A stretch of 6,638 bases of DNA from DASROJ01 sp035646975 (GCA_035646975.1 DASROJ010000304.1:1-6638), one strand, 5' to 3'; shown: positions 1-6,504, counted from the first letter of the stretch. Notes: generated from the letters alone by a model not told the origin. Program-made: numbers and translations.

Positions 1-82
1 GCCCGGAGCAGAGCAGGGTGGTCAGCAGGACCACGCGGCAGATCATCATGACCGCGTTCTGCCGCTGGAGTTCGTGGTTCAC
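1..82 (-). CDS. pilS: Start of a probable PilS sensor histidine kinase (partial, runs off window)
   Basis: Only the first 27 codons are present. They open with a GTG at 82-80 and read VNHELQRQNAVMMICRVVLL and onward into TTLLCSG: a short polar cytoplasmic stretch with Arg/Gln, then the start of a hydrophobic helix. This matches the usual N-terminus of PilS-type kinases, which begin with a short cytoplasmic segment followed by several membrane helices before the HAMP/PAS and kinase domains. The GTG is favoured over the in-frame ATG pair at codons 12-13 because a GGAG lies about 10 nt upstream of it and because starting later would cut into the hydrophobic helix. The gene follows pilC by 74 bp on the same strand, where pilS lies in pilBTCSRA clusters. 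PilS would phosphorylate PilR, a sigma-54 activator of pilin transcription. The kinase domain is not visible, so the name rests on gene order and the N-terminal pattern. Confidence 0.6.
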   Translation of the reverse strand, partial: MNHELQRQNAVMMICRVVLLTTLLCSG

Positions 83-92
83 TGTCGTGTTT

Positions 93-119
93 CTCCGGGA
101 AATCCGAGCCGGCCCGGAG
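93..119 (-). promoter_or_regulatory. Inverted repeat covering the pilS Shine-Dalgarno
   Basis: CTCCGGG at 93-99 and CCCGGAG at 113-119 are perfect 7-bp inverted repeats separated by 13 nt. In the minus-strand mRNA the 3' arm contains the GGAG that serves as Shine-Dalgarno for the GTG at 82, so folding would hide the ribosome binding site. The repeat is seen directly; a role in lowering or conditioning translation of the kinase relative to pilC is inference. Confidence 0.4.
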
Positions 120-156
120 CGTCAATCCTCCCGGCCGGCGCTGGCCACGTTCTCGG

Positions 157-1368
157 CTACGGCATGATGCTGATGAGGCTGAAGATCGGCATATACATCG
201 CGATGACGATCCCGCCGATCATCACGCCGAGAAACGAGATCATGATCGGCTCGAGAAGGGTCAGCAGGCCGGCCACCGCGTTGTCGACCTCGTCGTCGTA
301 GAAGTCGGCGATCTTCGACAGCATCGTGTCGAGGGCGCCGGTCTGCTCGCCGACGGAGATCATCTGCGTGACCATCGGGGGGAAGACGCCTGTCTCCTTG
401 AGCGGCTCGGCAATCGTCTTTCCGGCTTCGATGCTGTTGCGTGTCTTGAGTATGGCGTCCTGCACGACCCTGTTGCCCGCCGTCTTGCCTGTGATGTCGA
501 GCGCGTCGAGAATCGGCACACCGGAGGAGATCATGGTGCCGAGGGTGCGGCAGAACCGCGCCACGGCGATCTTGCGCATCAGCATGCCGACGATCGGCAT
601 CTTGAGCATCATGCCGTCCACTTGCCTGCAGCCGGCTTCCGTCGCGTAATAGGGCCGGAATCCGAACCAGTAGGCGCCGGCCATCGCTCCAAGGATGATG
701 AGCGAGAATCGCTGCATGAAGTGCGACAGGCTGATGACGATGCGGGTGGGCAGCGGCAGCGCGGCGCCGTTGCCGAGGTTCTGGAACAGCGCGGCGAACA
801 CCGGGATGACGAAGGTGAGGATGACCCAGATGACGCCGATTGCGATGGTGATGACCGCCACCGGGTAGATCATCGCCTTCTTGACCGACGACTTCAGCTT
901 GACCGCCTTCTCGATGTGCTCGGAGAGGCGCTGAAGGATGGTATCGAGAATACCGCCCGCCTCACCCGCGGCGACCATGTTGCAGAACAGCTCGTCGAAC
1001 ACCTTGGGATGCTTTCGCAGTGCGTCCGCCAGCGTGGAGCCCGATTCGACGTCCTGCCGGACCTGGAACAGGACGTGCTGGAACGCGCGGTTGACTTGCT
1101 GCGTGCCGAGGATCTCCAGGCACTGCACCAGCGGCAGACCCGCGTCGATCATGACGGAGAACTGGCGGGTGAAGATCGCGATCTCTTTCTGGCTCACGCC
1201 GCCGCCGAACTTCGGCAGAGCGATCTCCTTGCCCTTTTCCGTGACGGCCGTCACGATGATCTGCTGCTTGCGCAGCATCGAGATGACGGCGTCCTTGTTG
1301 TCCGCCACGAGCACGCCCTCCTGGACGGCTCCACCCCGGCTTTTTCCCTTCCACGCGAATTGCGCCAT
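157..1368 (-). CDS. pilC: PilC, type IV pilus inner-membrane platform protein
   Basis: This 403-residue protein has the full length usual for PilC/GspF proteins. PilC sits in the cytoplasmic membrane, couples the PilB and PilT motors to the base of the pilus and is needed for pilin polymerisation. Two T2SSF domains are visible, about residues 66-189 and 269-391. Each carries the family's Gly-Glu motif (GEAGG at 135-139, GEQTG at 340-344) just before a helix that leads to the membrane. Hydrophobic segments lie near 167-189, 221-237 and 374-393. The N-terminal MAQFAWKGKS and the following short beta-rich region are typical of pilus rather than type II secretion members. The ATG at 1368 has a strong GGGGAGGA Shine-Dalgarno 7 nt upstream. 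The gene lies 35 bp after pilT and 74 bp before the putative pilS. GspF of a type II secretion system is the alternative, made unlikely by the adjacent pilT. Confidence 0.97.
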   Translation of the reverse strand: MAQFAWKGKSRGGAVQEGVLVADNKDAVISMLRKQQIIVTAVTEKGKEIALPKFGGGVSQKEIAIFTRQFSVMIDAGLPLVQCLEILGTQQVNRAFQHVLFQVRQDVESGSTLADALRKHPKVFDELFCNMVAAGEAGGILDTILQRLSEHIEKAVKLKSSVKKAMIYPVAVITIAIGVIWVILTFVIPVFAALFQNLGNGAALPLPTRIVISLSHFMQRFSLIILGAMAGAYWFGFRPYYATEAGCRQVDGMMLKMPIVGMLMRKIAVARFCRTLGTMISSGVPILDALDITGKTAGNRVVQDAILKTRNSIEAGKTIAEPLKETGVFPPMVTQMISVGEQTGALDTMLSKIADFYDDEVDNAVAGLLTLLEPIMISFLGVMIGGIVIAMYMPIFSLISIMP

Positions 1369-1403
1369 GCCTGTTCCTCCCCGTTCCTATGCGGACGCCA
1401 TGG

Positions 1404-2522
1404 TCATGACTTCCGTGCCACGGCGGCGCCTGGCGCCGGCTGATTGATCAGCCCGGTGCCTCTGTTGATCATGTCCTGCAGCTCATCGACGTTGCTCGAC
1501 CTCGCCATCGCCGTCTGAAGGCTGATCTGTTTCTTGGAGTAGAGCGTCGCGAGCGACTGGTTGAAGGTCTGCATTCCATGCTTCGACTGGCCTGACTGCA
1601 TCATCGCGTAGATCTGATGGACCTTGTCCTCGCGGATCAGGTTCCTGACCGCCGCGTTGGGCACCATGATTTCCATCGCCAGCGCCCGGCCCTGGTTGTT
1701 CGCTTTCGGCAGCAGCGACTGGCAGAGGATTCCCTCCAGCACGAACGACAGCTGGGCGCGCACCTGCGACTGCTGGTGCGATGGGAACACGTCGATGATC
1801 CTGTTGATGGTCTGCACAGCAGAATTGGTGTGCAGGGTCGCGAAGGTAAGGTGGCCCGTCTCGGAGATCCTCAGCGCCGCCTCGATGGTTTCCAGATCGC
1901 GCATTTCGCCGATGAGCACGACATCGGGGTCTTGTCTCAGGACGGACCTCAACGCGTTGGTGAATGAATGCGTGTCGGCGTGCAGCTCCCGCTGGTTCAC
2001 CATGCACTTCTTGTGGGCGTGAAGGTATTCGACGGGGTCCTCGATGGTGACGATGTGCTCGTGTCTTTCCGAGTTGACCTTGTCGAGCATCGCCGCCAGG
2101 GTGGTGGACTTTCCCGAGCCTGTCGGCCCGGTCACCAGGATCAGACCCCGGGGCTTGTCACAGAGCTTCGACACGACTTCGGGAAGCCCGAGGTCCTTGA
2201 AGCTCTTGATCTCCCAGGGAATCGTCCTGAACGCGCCGGCCACGGCTCCTCTCTGGCTGTAGATGTTCGCGCGGAAGCGCGCCAGCCCCTTGATGCCGAA
2301 CGACAGGTCGAGCTCGAAGCTTTCCTCGAAGCGGTGCTTCTGATTGTCGGTGAGGATCGAGTAGCAGAGCTGCTTGGTCTCCGGGGCCGCCAGCGGCGGC
2401 AGCTGGAGCGGGATCAACTTGCCGTCGATTCGGATCTGAGGCGGCGAATTGGTCGTGATGTGCAGGTCCGTTCCGCCCTGCTCCACGAGTGTCTTGAGTA
2501 GCTGGTGCAACGTGACGGTCAT
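1404..2522 (-). CDS. pilT: PilT, type IV pilus retraction ATPase
   Basis: The product is a 372-residue cytoplasmic hexameric ATPase that drives depolymerisation of the pilus for twitching motility, DNA uptake or surface sensing. Motifs appear in the family order: PAS-like N-terminal domain to about residue 100 with GGTDLHIT (16-23), Walker A GPTGSGKS (132-139), Asp box TIEDPVEY (159-166), Walker B VVLIGEMRD with Glu206 (201-209), and His box around GHLTFATLHTN (223-233). The AVRNLIRE stretch (291-298) corresponds to the AIRNLIRE motif specific to PilT and required for retraction, which separates it from PilB and GspE. There is no N-terminal MshEN domain and no tetracysteine zinc site, as expected. 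The start at 2522 has an AGGGGAG Shine-Dalgarno that overlaps the pilB stop codon; the gap is only 9 bp, so translational coupling to pilB is likely. Nothing suggests truncation; the last 15 or so residues are a poorly conserved Ala/Pro tail. Confidence 0.97.
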   Translation of the reverse strand: MTVTLHQLLKTLVEQGGTDLHITTNSPPQIRIDGKLIPLQLPPLAAPETKQLCYSILTDNQKHRFEESFELDLSFGIKGLARFRANIYSQRGAVAGAFRTIPWEIKSFKDLGLPEVVSKLCDKPRGLILVTGPTGSGKSTTLAAMLDKVNSERHEHIVTIEDPVEYLHAHKKCMVNQRELHADTHSFTNALRSVLRQDPDVVLIGEMRDLETIEAALRISETGHLTFATLHTNSAVQTINRIIDVFPSHQQSQVRAQLSFVLEGILCQSLLPKANNQGRALAMEIMVPNAAVRNLIREDKVHQIYAMMQSGQSKHGMQTFNQSLATLYSKKQISLQTAMARSSNVDELQDMINRGTGLINQPAPGAAVARKS

Positions 2523-2531
2523 GGCGCTCCC

Positions 2532-4247
2532 CTAGAGAACCGTTTCCCTGAGCACTTCCTCGACTGTGGTCAGACCATCACGGAGCTTGCGAATTCCGCT
2601 GCCGCGAAGGGTGATCATCCCGTCTTCGATGGCCTTCTTTCTCAACTCAAGCGCCGAAGCGCCGCAGAGGATCATTTCCCTGAGCGCGTCGCCTATCTCC
2701 ATCACCTCGTAGAGCCCGAGGCGTCCTTTGTAGCCCGTGTTGTTGCAGGTCGTGCACCCCTTGCCCTTGAATAGCTTGATGCGCGGGGCTTCCTCCGGTG
2801 TGAACCCCACCTCCACCAGCGCGGCGGCGGGCATGTGGATCTCTTCCTTGCACGTGCCGCAGACGCGGCGGATCAGTCGCTGGGCGCAGATCAGGTGCAC
2901 CGAAGTGGCGACGAGAAACGGCTCGATTCCCATGTTCATCAACCGGTTGATCGTGGACGGCGCATCGTTGGTGTGAAGCGTGGAGAGCACGAGGTGGCCG
3001 GTCAGCGCCGCCTTGACAGCGATTTCGGCCGTCTCGAAGTCGCGGATTTCGCCGACCAGGATGATGTTCGGGTCCTGGCGCAGGAAGGATCTCAGCGTGC
3101 TGGCGAAGTTCAGCCCGATCTGCTCCTTCATCTGCACCTGGTTGATCCCGTGCAGGTTGAACTCGACCGGGTCTTCGGCCGTCATGATGTTCGTTTCCGG
3201 CGTGTTGACGCGGGCCATCGAGGAATAGAGCGTGTTGGTCTTACCGGAACCGGTGGGCCCGGTCACCAGCACCATCCCGTAGGGCTTGAAGATCGCCTTT
3301 TCGAACTTCGCGAGCGATTCGGGCTCGAAGCCCAGCTTGGTCATGTCCAGCATGAGGTTCTCCTTGTCGAGGAGCCTCAGCACGATCTTCTCTCCGAAAA
3401 GGGTCGGCAGCACCGAGACGCGATAGTCCATCTCCTTGCTCTTGCTCTGCAGCTTCATCTTGATCTTGATGCGGCCGTCCTGGGGAAGGCGCTTTTCGGC
3501 GATGTCGAGCTTGGCCATGATCTTCAGGCGCGAGGTGATGGCGTCGCGCAGTTTCATGGGAGGGTTCATGATTTCGTAGAGCACGCCGTCAATGCGGTAG
3601 CGGACCCTGAAGTCCTTCTCGTACGGCTCGATGTGTATGTCGCTGGCTCCCCGCTTGATCGAGTCGGTCAGGATGAGGTTCACCAGCTTGACCACCGGCG
3701 CTTCCTCGGTGGCCGCCTCGAGCCGGGCGAGATCGAGCTCTTCGTCGTCTTCGAGCAGCTCGAGGTTGTCCGGATCGGTCTCGGTGATCTCGTCCATCAC
3801 CTTTTTCAGCTCGAGCTGGTGCGAAGAGCCGTAGTACTTGTCGATGCCTTCCTTGATGGCAAGCTCGGACGCCACGACCGGCTCGACGTTGTAGCCGGTC
3901 ATGAACTTGATGTCGTCCATTGCAAAGACGTTGGTCGGGTCGACCATCGCGATGGTGAGGGTCGCGCCGGTCCTGCTGATGGGCATGATCAGGTATTTCT
4001 GCGCCACCTCCGACGGGATCAGCTTGATCACCGTCTCGTCGATCTGGATCGAGCTGAGATTGATCGCCGGGACGCCGTATTGCTGGGACAGGAGCTGGGT
4101 GATGTCGTCTTCCTTCACCAGGCCCAGCTTGACGAGGTTGTAACCGAGCTTGCCGCCGTTGACCTTCTGATGCTCGAGGGCCTTGTTGAGCTGGTCGGCG
4201 GTGATCAAGTGGGCCTTGATCAGCATCTCCCCCAGCTTGATCGCCAT
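2532..4247 (-). CDS. pilB: PilB, type IV pilus extension ATPase with MshEN-like N-domain
   Basis: This 571-residue cytoplasmic ATPase powers pilin assembly. Residues 1-60 form a T2SSE_N/MshEN domain with two 24-residue repeats (4-27 and 33-56) joined by a 5-residue KVNGG spacer, the layout of the c-di-GMP-binding form. An acidic linker (157-183) leads to the motor: Walker A GPTGSGKT (330-337), Asp box AEDPVEF (357-363), Walker B with Glu400 in LVGEIRD, and His box GHLVLSTLHTND (417-428). Four cysteines in two CxxC pairs (463/466 and 498/501) form the PilB/GspE zinc site. The start MAIKLGEML at 4247 is preferred over the upstream in-frame ATG at 4385 because the repeat begins at residue 4, an AGGGA Shine-Dalgarno sits just upstream, and the 46 extra residues are Arg/Pro-rich and unlike the family. 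It is the first gene of the pilBTC run and is probably transcribed from the divergent region beyond 4380. GspE or MshE are alternatives, disfavoured by adjacent pilT. Confidence 0.97.
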   Translation of the reverse strand: MAIKLGEMLIKAHLITADQLNKALEHQKVNGGKLGYNLVKLGLVKEDDITQLLSQQYGVPAINLSSIQIDETVIKLIPSEVAQKYLIMPISRTGATLTIAMVDPTNVFAMDDIKFMTGYNVEPVVASELAIKEGIDKYYGSSHQLELKKVMDEITETDPDNLELLEDDEELDLARLEAATEEAPVVKLVNLILTDSIKRGASDIHIEPYEKDFRVRYRIDGVLYEIMNPPMKLRDAITSRLKIMAKLDIAEKRLPQDGRIKIKMKLQSKSKEMDYRVSVLPTLFGEKIVLRLLDKENLMLDMTKLGFEPESLAKFEKAIFKPYGMVLVTGPTGSGKTNTLYSSMARVNTPETNIMTAEDPVEFNLHGINQVQMKEQIGLNFASTLRSFLRQDPNIILVGEIRDFETAEIAVKAALTGHLVLSTLHTNDAPSTINRLMNMGIEPFLVATSVHLICAQRLIRRVCGTCKEEIHMPAAALVEVGFTPEEAPRIKLFKGKGCTTCNNTGYKGRLGLYEVMEIGDALREMILCGASALELRKKAIEDGMITLRGSGIRKLRDGLTTVEEVLRETVL

Positions 4248-4270
4248 GCTTCCCTCGTCAGAGTGATCTC

Positions 4271-4293
4271 GCGGCCGTCGTGCATGTGGCCGC
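4271..4293 (-). repeat. Inverted repeat in the pilB leader
   Basis: GCGGCC (4271-4276) and GGCCGC (4288-4293) form perfect 6-bp arms around an 11-nt spacer, ending 24 nt upstream of the pilB ATG. If pilB is transcribed from the promoter proposed near 4386-4413, this would be a leader hairpin, ahead of but not over the Shine-Dalgarno. No T-run follows, so it is not an intrinsic terminator. It could instead be a DNA operator, or chance in GC-rich sequence. Confidence 0.3.
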
Positions 4294-4385
4294 TCGCGCG
4301 ACCCGACCGGAGGCAACGGCATCGGCGCAGGGCCACGCGGCCGGAAAAGCCGCCAGCCAGCGCCATTCACGGAACCGGGGGCCAA

Positions 4386-4413
4386 AACTTATGTCGAGTG
4401 ACACTTTTGTCAA
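4386..4413 (-). promoter_or_regulatory. Candidate sigma-70-type promoter for pilBTC
   Basis: On the minus strand a perfect -35 box TTGACA (4413-4408) is followed after 16 nt by TAAGTT (4391-4386), which keeps the T-A-N-N-N-T core of a -10 box. Transcription would start near 4379, giving a leader of about 130 nt before pilB. The stretch is AT-rich against a GC-rich background. The -10 match is only moderate (3 of 6), and I saw no -24/-12 element on this strand upstream of pilB. Confidence 0.45.
4392..4412. promoter_or_regulatory. Alternating TGTC half-sites, candidate operator
   Basis: TGTC (4392-4395), GACA (4400-4403, its complement) and TGTC (4408-4411) occur at an exact 8-bp pitch, so neighbouring pairs form inverted repeats; the second pair extends to TGACA-N4-TGTCA (4399-4412). 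The array overlaps the -35 box proposed for pilB. Regulator identity is unknown. From memory, PilR sites in Pseudomonas aeruginosa contain TGTC cores, which makes a PilR-type regulator one possibility, but the spacing here is different. Confidence 0.35.
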
Positions 4414-4416
4414 GGC

Positions 4417-4432
4417 TGGCTGACTCATTGCT
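4417..4432 (+). promoter_or_regulatory. Sigma-54-like -24/-12 element pointing right
   Basis: TGGC at 4417-4420 and TTGC at 4428-4431, followed by T, are separated by exactly 7 nt, as in the sigma-54 consensus TGGCACG-N4-TTGCW. The ACG after TGGC is not conserved (TGA here). Transcription would begin near 4442 and run toward the glycosyltransferase at 4526, away from pilB. No enhancer-binding activator site is proven, and one such match could be chance. Confidence 0.35.
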
Positions 4433-4489
4433 CGATAAAGACTTGGAGGCATTCCGTCATCGACTCCGCCGACGGGTCCCCGCGGGCCG

Positions 4490-4519
4490 TTGACATCGCG
4501 CCGATGGGGCCTGTAGCCT
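4490..4519 (+). promoter_or_regulatory. Candidate promoter for a leaderless glycosyltransferase mRNA
   Basis: A perfect TTGACA (4490-4495) is followed after 18 nt by TAGCCT (4514-4519), which has the conserved T, A and final T of a -10 box. Only 6 nt separate it from the ATG at 4526, so the start of transcription would fall on the A of the start codon or within a base or two. This agrees with the absence of a Shine-Dalgarno before that ATG. Confidence 0.5.
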
Positions 4520-4525
4520 GCGCCG

Positions 4526-5734
4526 ATGTTCGAAAGCGCCCGCCGCGCAAACGAGCCCGCCTCCTCGCCCGATACCGTCCCCATCCGGGACATCGCCGTG
4601 CTGTTTTTCTCAAGCCGTCTGGCGCTCCTGCTCGTCGGCCTGCTGTCCACCTGGCTGATGGCATCGGGACTCTCGGTTCAGAAGGGAAACCTCGTCCAGC
4701 ACCAGCCCGCCGCCCGGCCGCTGGAAATCTGGTCGCGCTGGGATTCGGAGTGGTACCTGCTGATCGCCGAAGAGGGATATGCCGGCGAAAGGGTGACAAG
4801 CCGGTTCGAGGGATTGAATGTCGCCTACGAGCCGGAGGCCACGGCCGGCTTCCTGCCTCTTTATCCGATGTTGATCCGAATGCTCAGCCCGCTCATCGGC
4901 GGTGTCGCCGCGGGAGTGCTGATCTCGAATGTCTGTCTGGCGGGCGCGCTCGTGCTGCTCTATCGACTCGTCTGTTTCGAGTCGGGGGGCGGCGCCGCCG
5001 GTCGTGACGCGGGCCTGGCGGCCTGCGCCGCGCTGCTCGTCTTTCCGATGAGTCTTTTCCTGTCGGCCGTCTACGCGGAGTCGCTCTTTCTGCTGCTGTC
5101 GCTTGCTGTGTTCGAGCTCGCACGGCGCGGCCGGTTCGCTGCGGCCGGGGCGGCGGGGGCCGGCGCGGCGCTGACACGCCCGTTCGGCGTGCTGCTGGTC
5201 GTGCCGTTGCTGCTCGAGTGGTGGGCCGCGCGGCGGGCAGGCAGGGCCACCGCGTCCGGCTGGATCTGGGCGCTGCAGGTGCCGATGGCCCTGTGCGGGT
5301 TCATGGTTTTCTGCGCCCGCGCGTTTGGCGACCCGATGGCGTTCGTCACGAGGCAGACGAGATGGCGCGGGGCGATGTCGGGGCCCTGGCGCGGATTCGT
5401 GCGATGGTGGGATTCGGGGCCCGCGGCCCACGGCGCGCACAACTCCACGCTCGAGATGATCATCGCGGTCTGCTTCGTCGCGATGCTCCCTTTCATTTTC
5501 CGAAGACTCCGCGCGCCGCTTGCGGTCTACGCCGCCATCGGCGTGCTGTTGCCCCTCTGCTCGACGGTCTGGTCGTTCGGCAGGTTCGCGCTCACCGTCT
5601 TTCCCGCCTTCGCGCTGATCGGTCTGGCGTGGGCGCAGGGAAGGCGGCGGCTGCCCATCCTGTATGGATTCGTCGCGGCGACGCTGTCGGGGCTCATGAT
5701 GGCGCTGTTCGCCAACTGGTGGTGGGCCGGCTAG
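4526..5734 (+). CDS. PIG-V-type (GPI mannosyltransferase-like) membrane glycosyltransferase
   Basis: The 402-residue product is a multi-spanning membrane protein with roughly eight to ten hydrophobic segments (for example 22-46, 123-150, 163-196, 219-231, 247-265, 309-325, 331-348, 355-369, 376-396). Family signatures fit Mannosyl_trans2 (PIG-V, GT-C fold). RWDSEWYLLIAEEGY (71-85) lies in the first large loop, with Asp73 the likely catalytic or metal/lipid-phosphate-binding acidic residue, followed by FLPLYP (109-114). YAESLF (183-188) and LTRPFG (216-221) match the YxESLF and LxRxxG motifs, and GDPMAF (268-273) and SFGRF (350-354) are also present. Bacterial members presumably transfer a sugar from a polyprenyl-phosphate donor to an extracytoplasmic acceptor; donor and acceptor here are unknown. 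The ATG at 4526 lacks a Shine-Dalgarno but sits just after a -10-like element. It is divergent from pilB and convergent with the phosphoesterase (32 bp between stops). A link to pilus glycosylation is only positional. Confidence 0.85.
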   Translation: MFESARRANEPASSPDTVPIRDIAVLFFSSRLALLLVGLLSTWLMASGLSVQKGNLVQHQPAARPLEIWSRWDSEWYLLIAEEGYAGERVTSRFEGLNVAYEPEATAGFLPLYPMLIRMLSPLIGGVAAGVLISNVCLAGALVLLYRLVCFESGGGAAGRDAGLAACAALLVFPMSLFLSAVYAESLFLLLSLAVFELARRGRFAAAGAAGAGAALTRPFGVLLVVPLLLEWWAARRAGRATASGWIWALQVPMALCGFMVFCARAFGDPMAFVTRQTRWRGAMSGPWRGFVRWWDSGPAAHGAHNSTLEMIIAVCFVAMLPFIFRRLRAPLAVYAAIGVLLPLCSTVWSFGRFALTVFPAFALIGLAWAQGRRRLPILYGFVAATLSGLMMALFANWWWAG

Positions 5735-5766
5735 AAGCGTGTCCGAGTCGTCGTTCGGGCCGGAGC

Positions 5767-6504
5767 TCAATACCCCAGCAGGAGGCGCTCGCCGAGCACC
5801 GGGGGAAGCCCGGCCTGCTCGATCAGGGATTGCGCGCGCTGCACGTCGTAGGCGACGCGGAACGTCTCGAGCGTGCGCCGTTCGGCATCGAAGATCGCGT
5901 AGGCCGCTTTCGGGTCGTGGTCGCGTGGCTGTCCGATCGAGCCGGGATTGATCAGGTACCTCGCCCCGGGCTCCAGCCTCAGGACGCCGCGCTCCGGCGG
6001 TGTGAGCCTCAGCTTCGAGCGGCCCCCCGAATGCACGAACACGCACGCGAAGTGCGTGTGCCCGAAAAAGGCAATCTCGAAGTCCCCGTCCTCGAAGGCC
6101 CCGCCCGCATCGATCTCGCCGAGGATGTATTCCTCTTCATCGAGCGGACTGCCGTGGGAGATCACGAACCCGCCCGCGTCAACCGGACCTTGCGGAAGCT
6201 CGCGCAGGTATCTCCGGTTCTCGACAGAGAGCACATCTCGTGTCCAGAGCACCGCGACCTTCGCGGCGTCGTTGAAACTCTGCGCCTCGGTGATGCCACA
6301 GGCCGCCTTGTCATGGTTGCCGCGGACAATTGCCGCCGGCTCGAGCTCGCGCACCATGCCCACCGTTTCATTGGGGCTCGCGCCGTATCCGACGATATCC
6401 CCGAGCACGACGCAGCGGTCGAACCCCCGCCGGCCCGCATCGTCCAGAACGGCGCTGAACGCCTCGAGGTTGGAGTGGATGTCGCTGAGCACCAGGTACC
6501 GCAT
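5767..6504 (-). CDS. Calcineurin-like metallophosphoesterase (YfcE/Metallophos_2 type)
   Basis: This 245-residue soluble cytoplasmic protein carries every metal-binding motif of the class in order: SDIHSN (7-12, Asp8 and His10), LGDIVGYG (34-41, Asp36), RGNHD (61-65, Asn63 and His64), VISHGSP (114-120, His117) and FGHTH (147-151, His149 and His151). These residues hold a two-metal centre that hydrolyses phosphomono- or diesters. The INPGSIGQPRD stretch (185-195) is typical of small members of this family, which as a group act on cyclic nucleotides, dinucleotides or unknown phosphoesters; the substrate here cannot be told from sequence. The start at 6504 (MRYLVLSDIH) is chosen over the ATG at 6576 because the fold begins directly with the first beta strand and the additional 24 residues look non-coding. 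There is no good Shine-Dalgarno, and a -10-like TAGATT ends 7 nt before the ATG. It is probably monocistronic. Confidence 0.93.
   Translation of the reverse strand: MRYLVLSDIHSNLEAFSAVLDDAGRRGFDRCVVLGDIVGYGASPNETVGMVRELEPAAIVRGNHDKAACGITEAQSFNDAAKVAVLWTRDVLSVENRRYLRELPQGPVDAGGFVISHGSPLDEEEYILGEIDAGGAFEDGDFEIAFFGHTHFACVFVHSGGRSKLRLTPPERGVLRLEPGARYLINPGSIGQPRDHDPKAAYAIFDAERRTLETFRVAYDVQRAQSLIEQAGLPPVLGERLLLGY

Noticed and set aside
622..1443. A 273-codon plus-strand open frame opposite pilC
   Set aside because: It is rich in Asp, Arg and Leu with no fold-like pattern; pilC on the other strand explains the codon structure fully.
4310..4345. A sigma-54 element for pilB on the minus strand
   Set aside because: The only TTGC-like core here lacks the GG at the -24 position, so the spacing rule is not met.
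4248..4385. A 46-residue N-terminal extension of PilB from the upstream ATG
   Set aside because: The extension is Arg/Pro-rich and unlike the family. The internal ATG at 4247 has a Shine-Dalgarno and begins exactly at the MshEN repeat.
2835..4493. A 552-codon open frame on the plus strand opposite pilB
   Set aside because: It lies antisense to a PilB gene with complete motifs. Its Arg/Asp/Leu/Val-rich composition is that of a GC-biased shadow frame, and no recognisable domain or ribosome binding site was seen.
4258..4650. A 130-codon minus-strand open frame across the divergent intergenic region
   Set aside because: It overlaps the start of the glycosyltransferase and the promoter elements, has composition typical of a random GC-rich frame, and shows no recognisable domain.
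5735..5766. A bidirectional terminator in the convergent 32-bp gap
   Set aside because: Only a weak 4-5 bp inverted repeat and no T-tract in either direction could be found.
4610..6046. A 478-codon open frame on the minus strand opposite the glycosyltransferase
   Set aside because: The product is very Arg/Pro/Gln/Glu-rich and low in hydrophobic residues. It overlaps a gene with clear PIG-V motifs and runs into the phosphoesterase in another frame.
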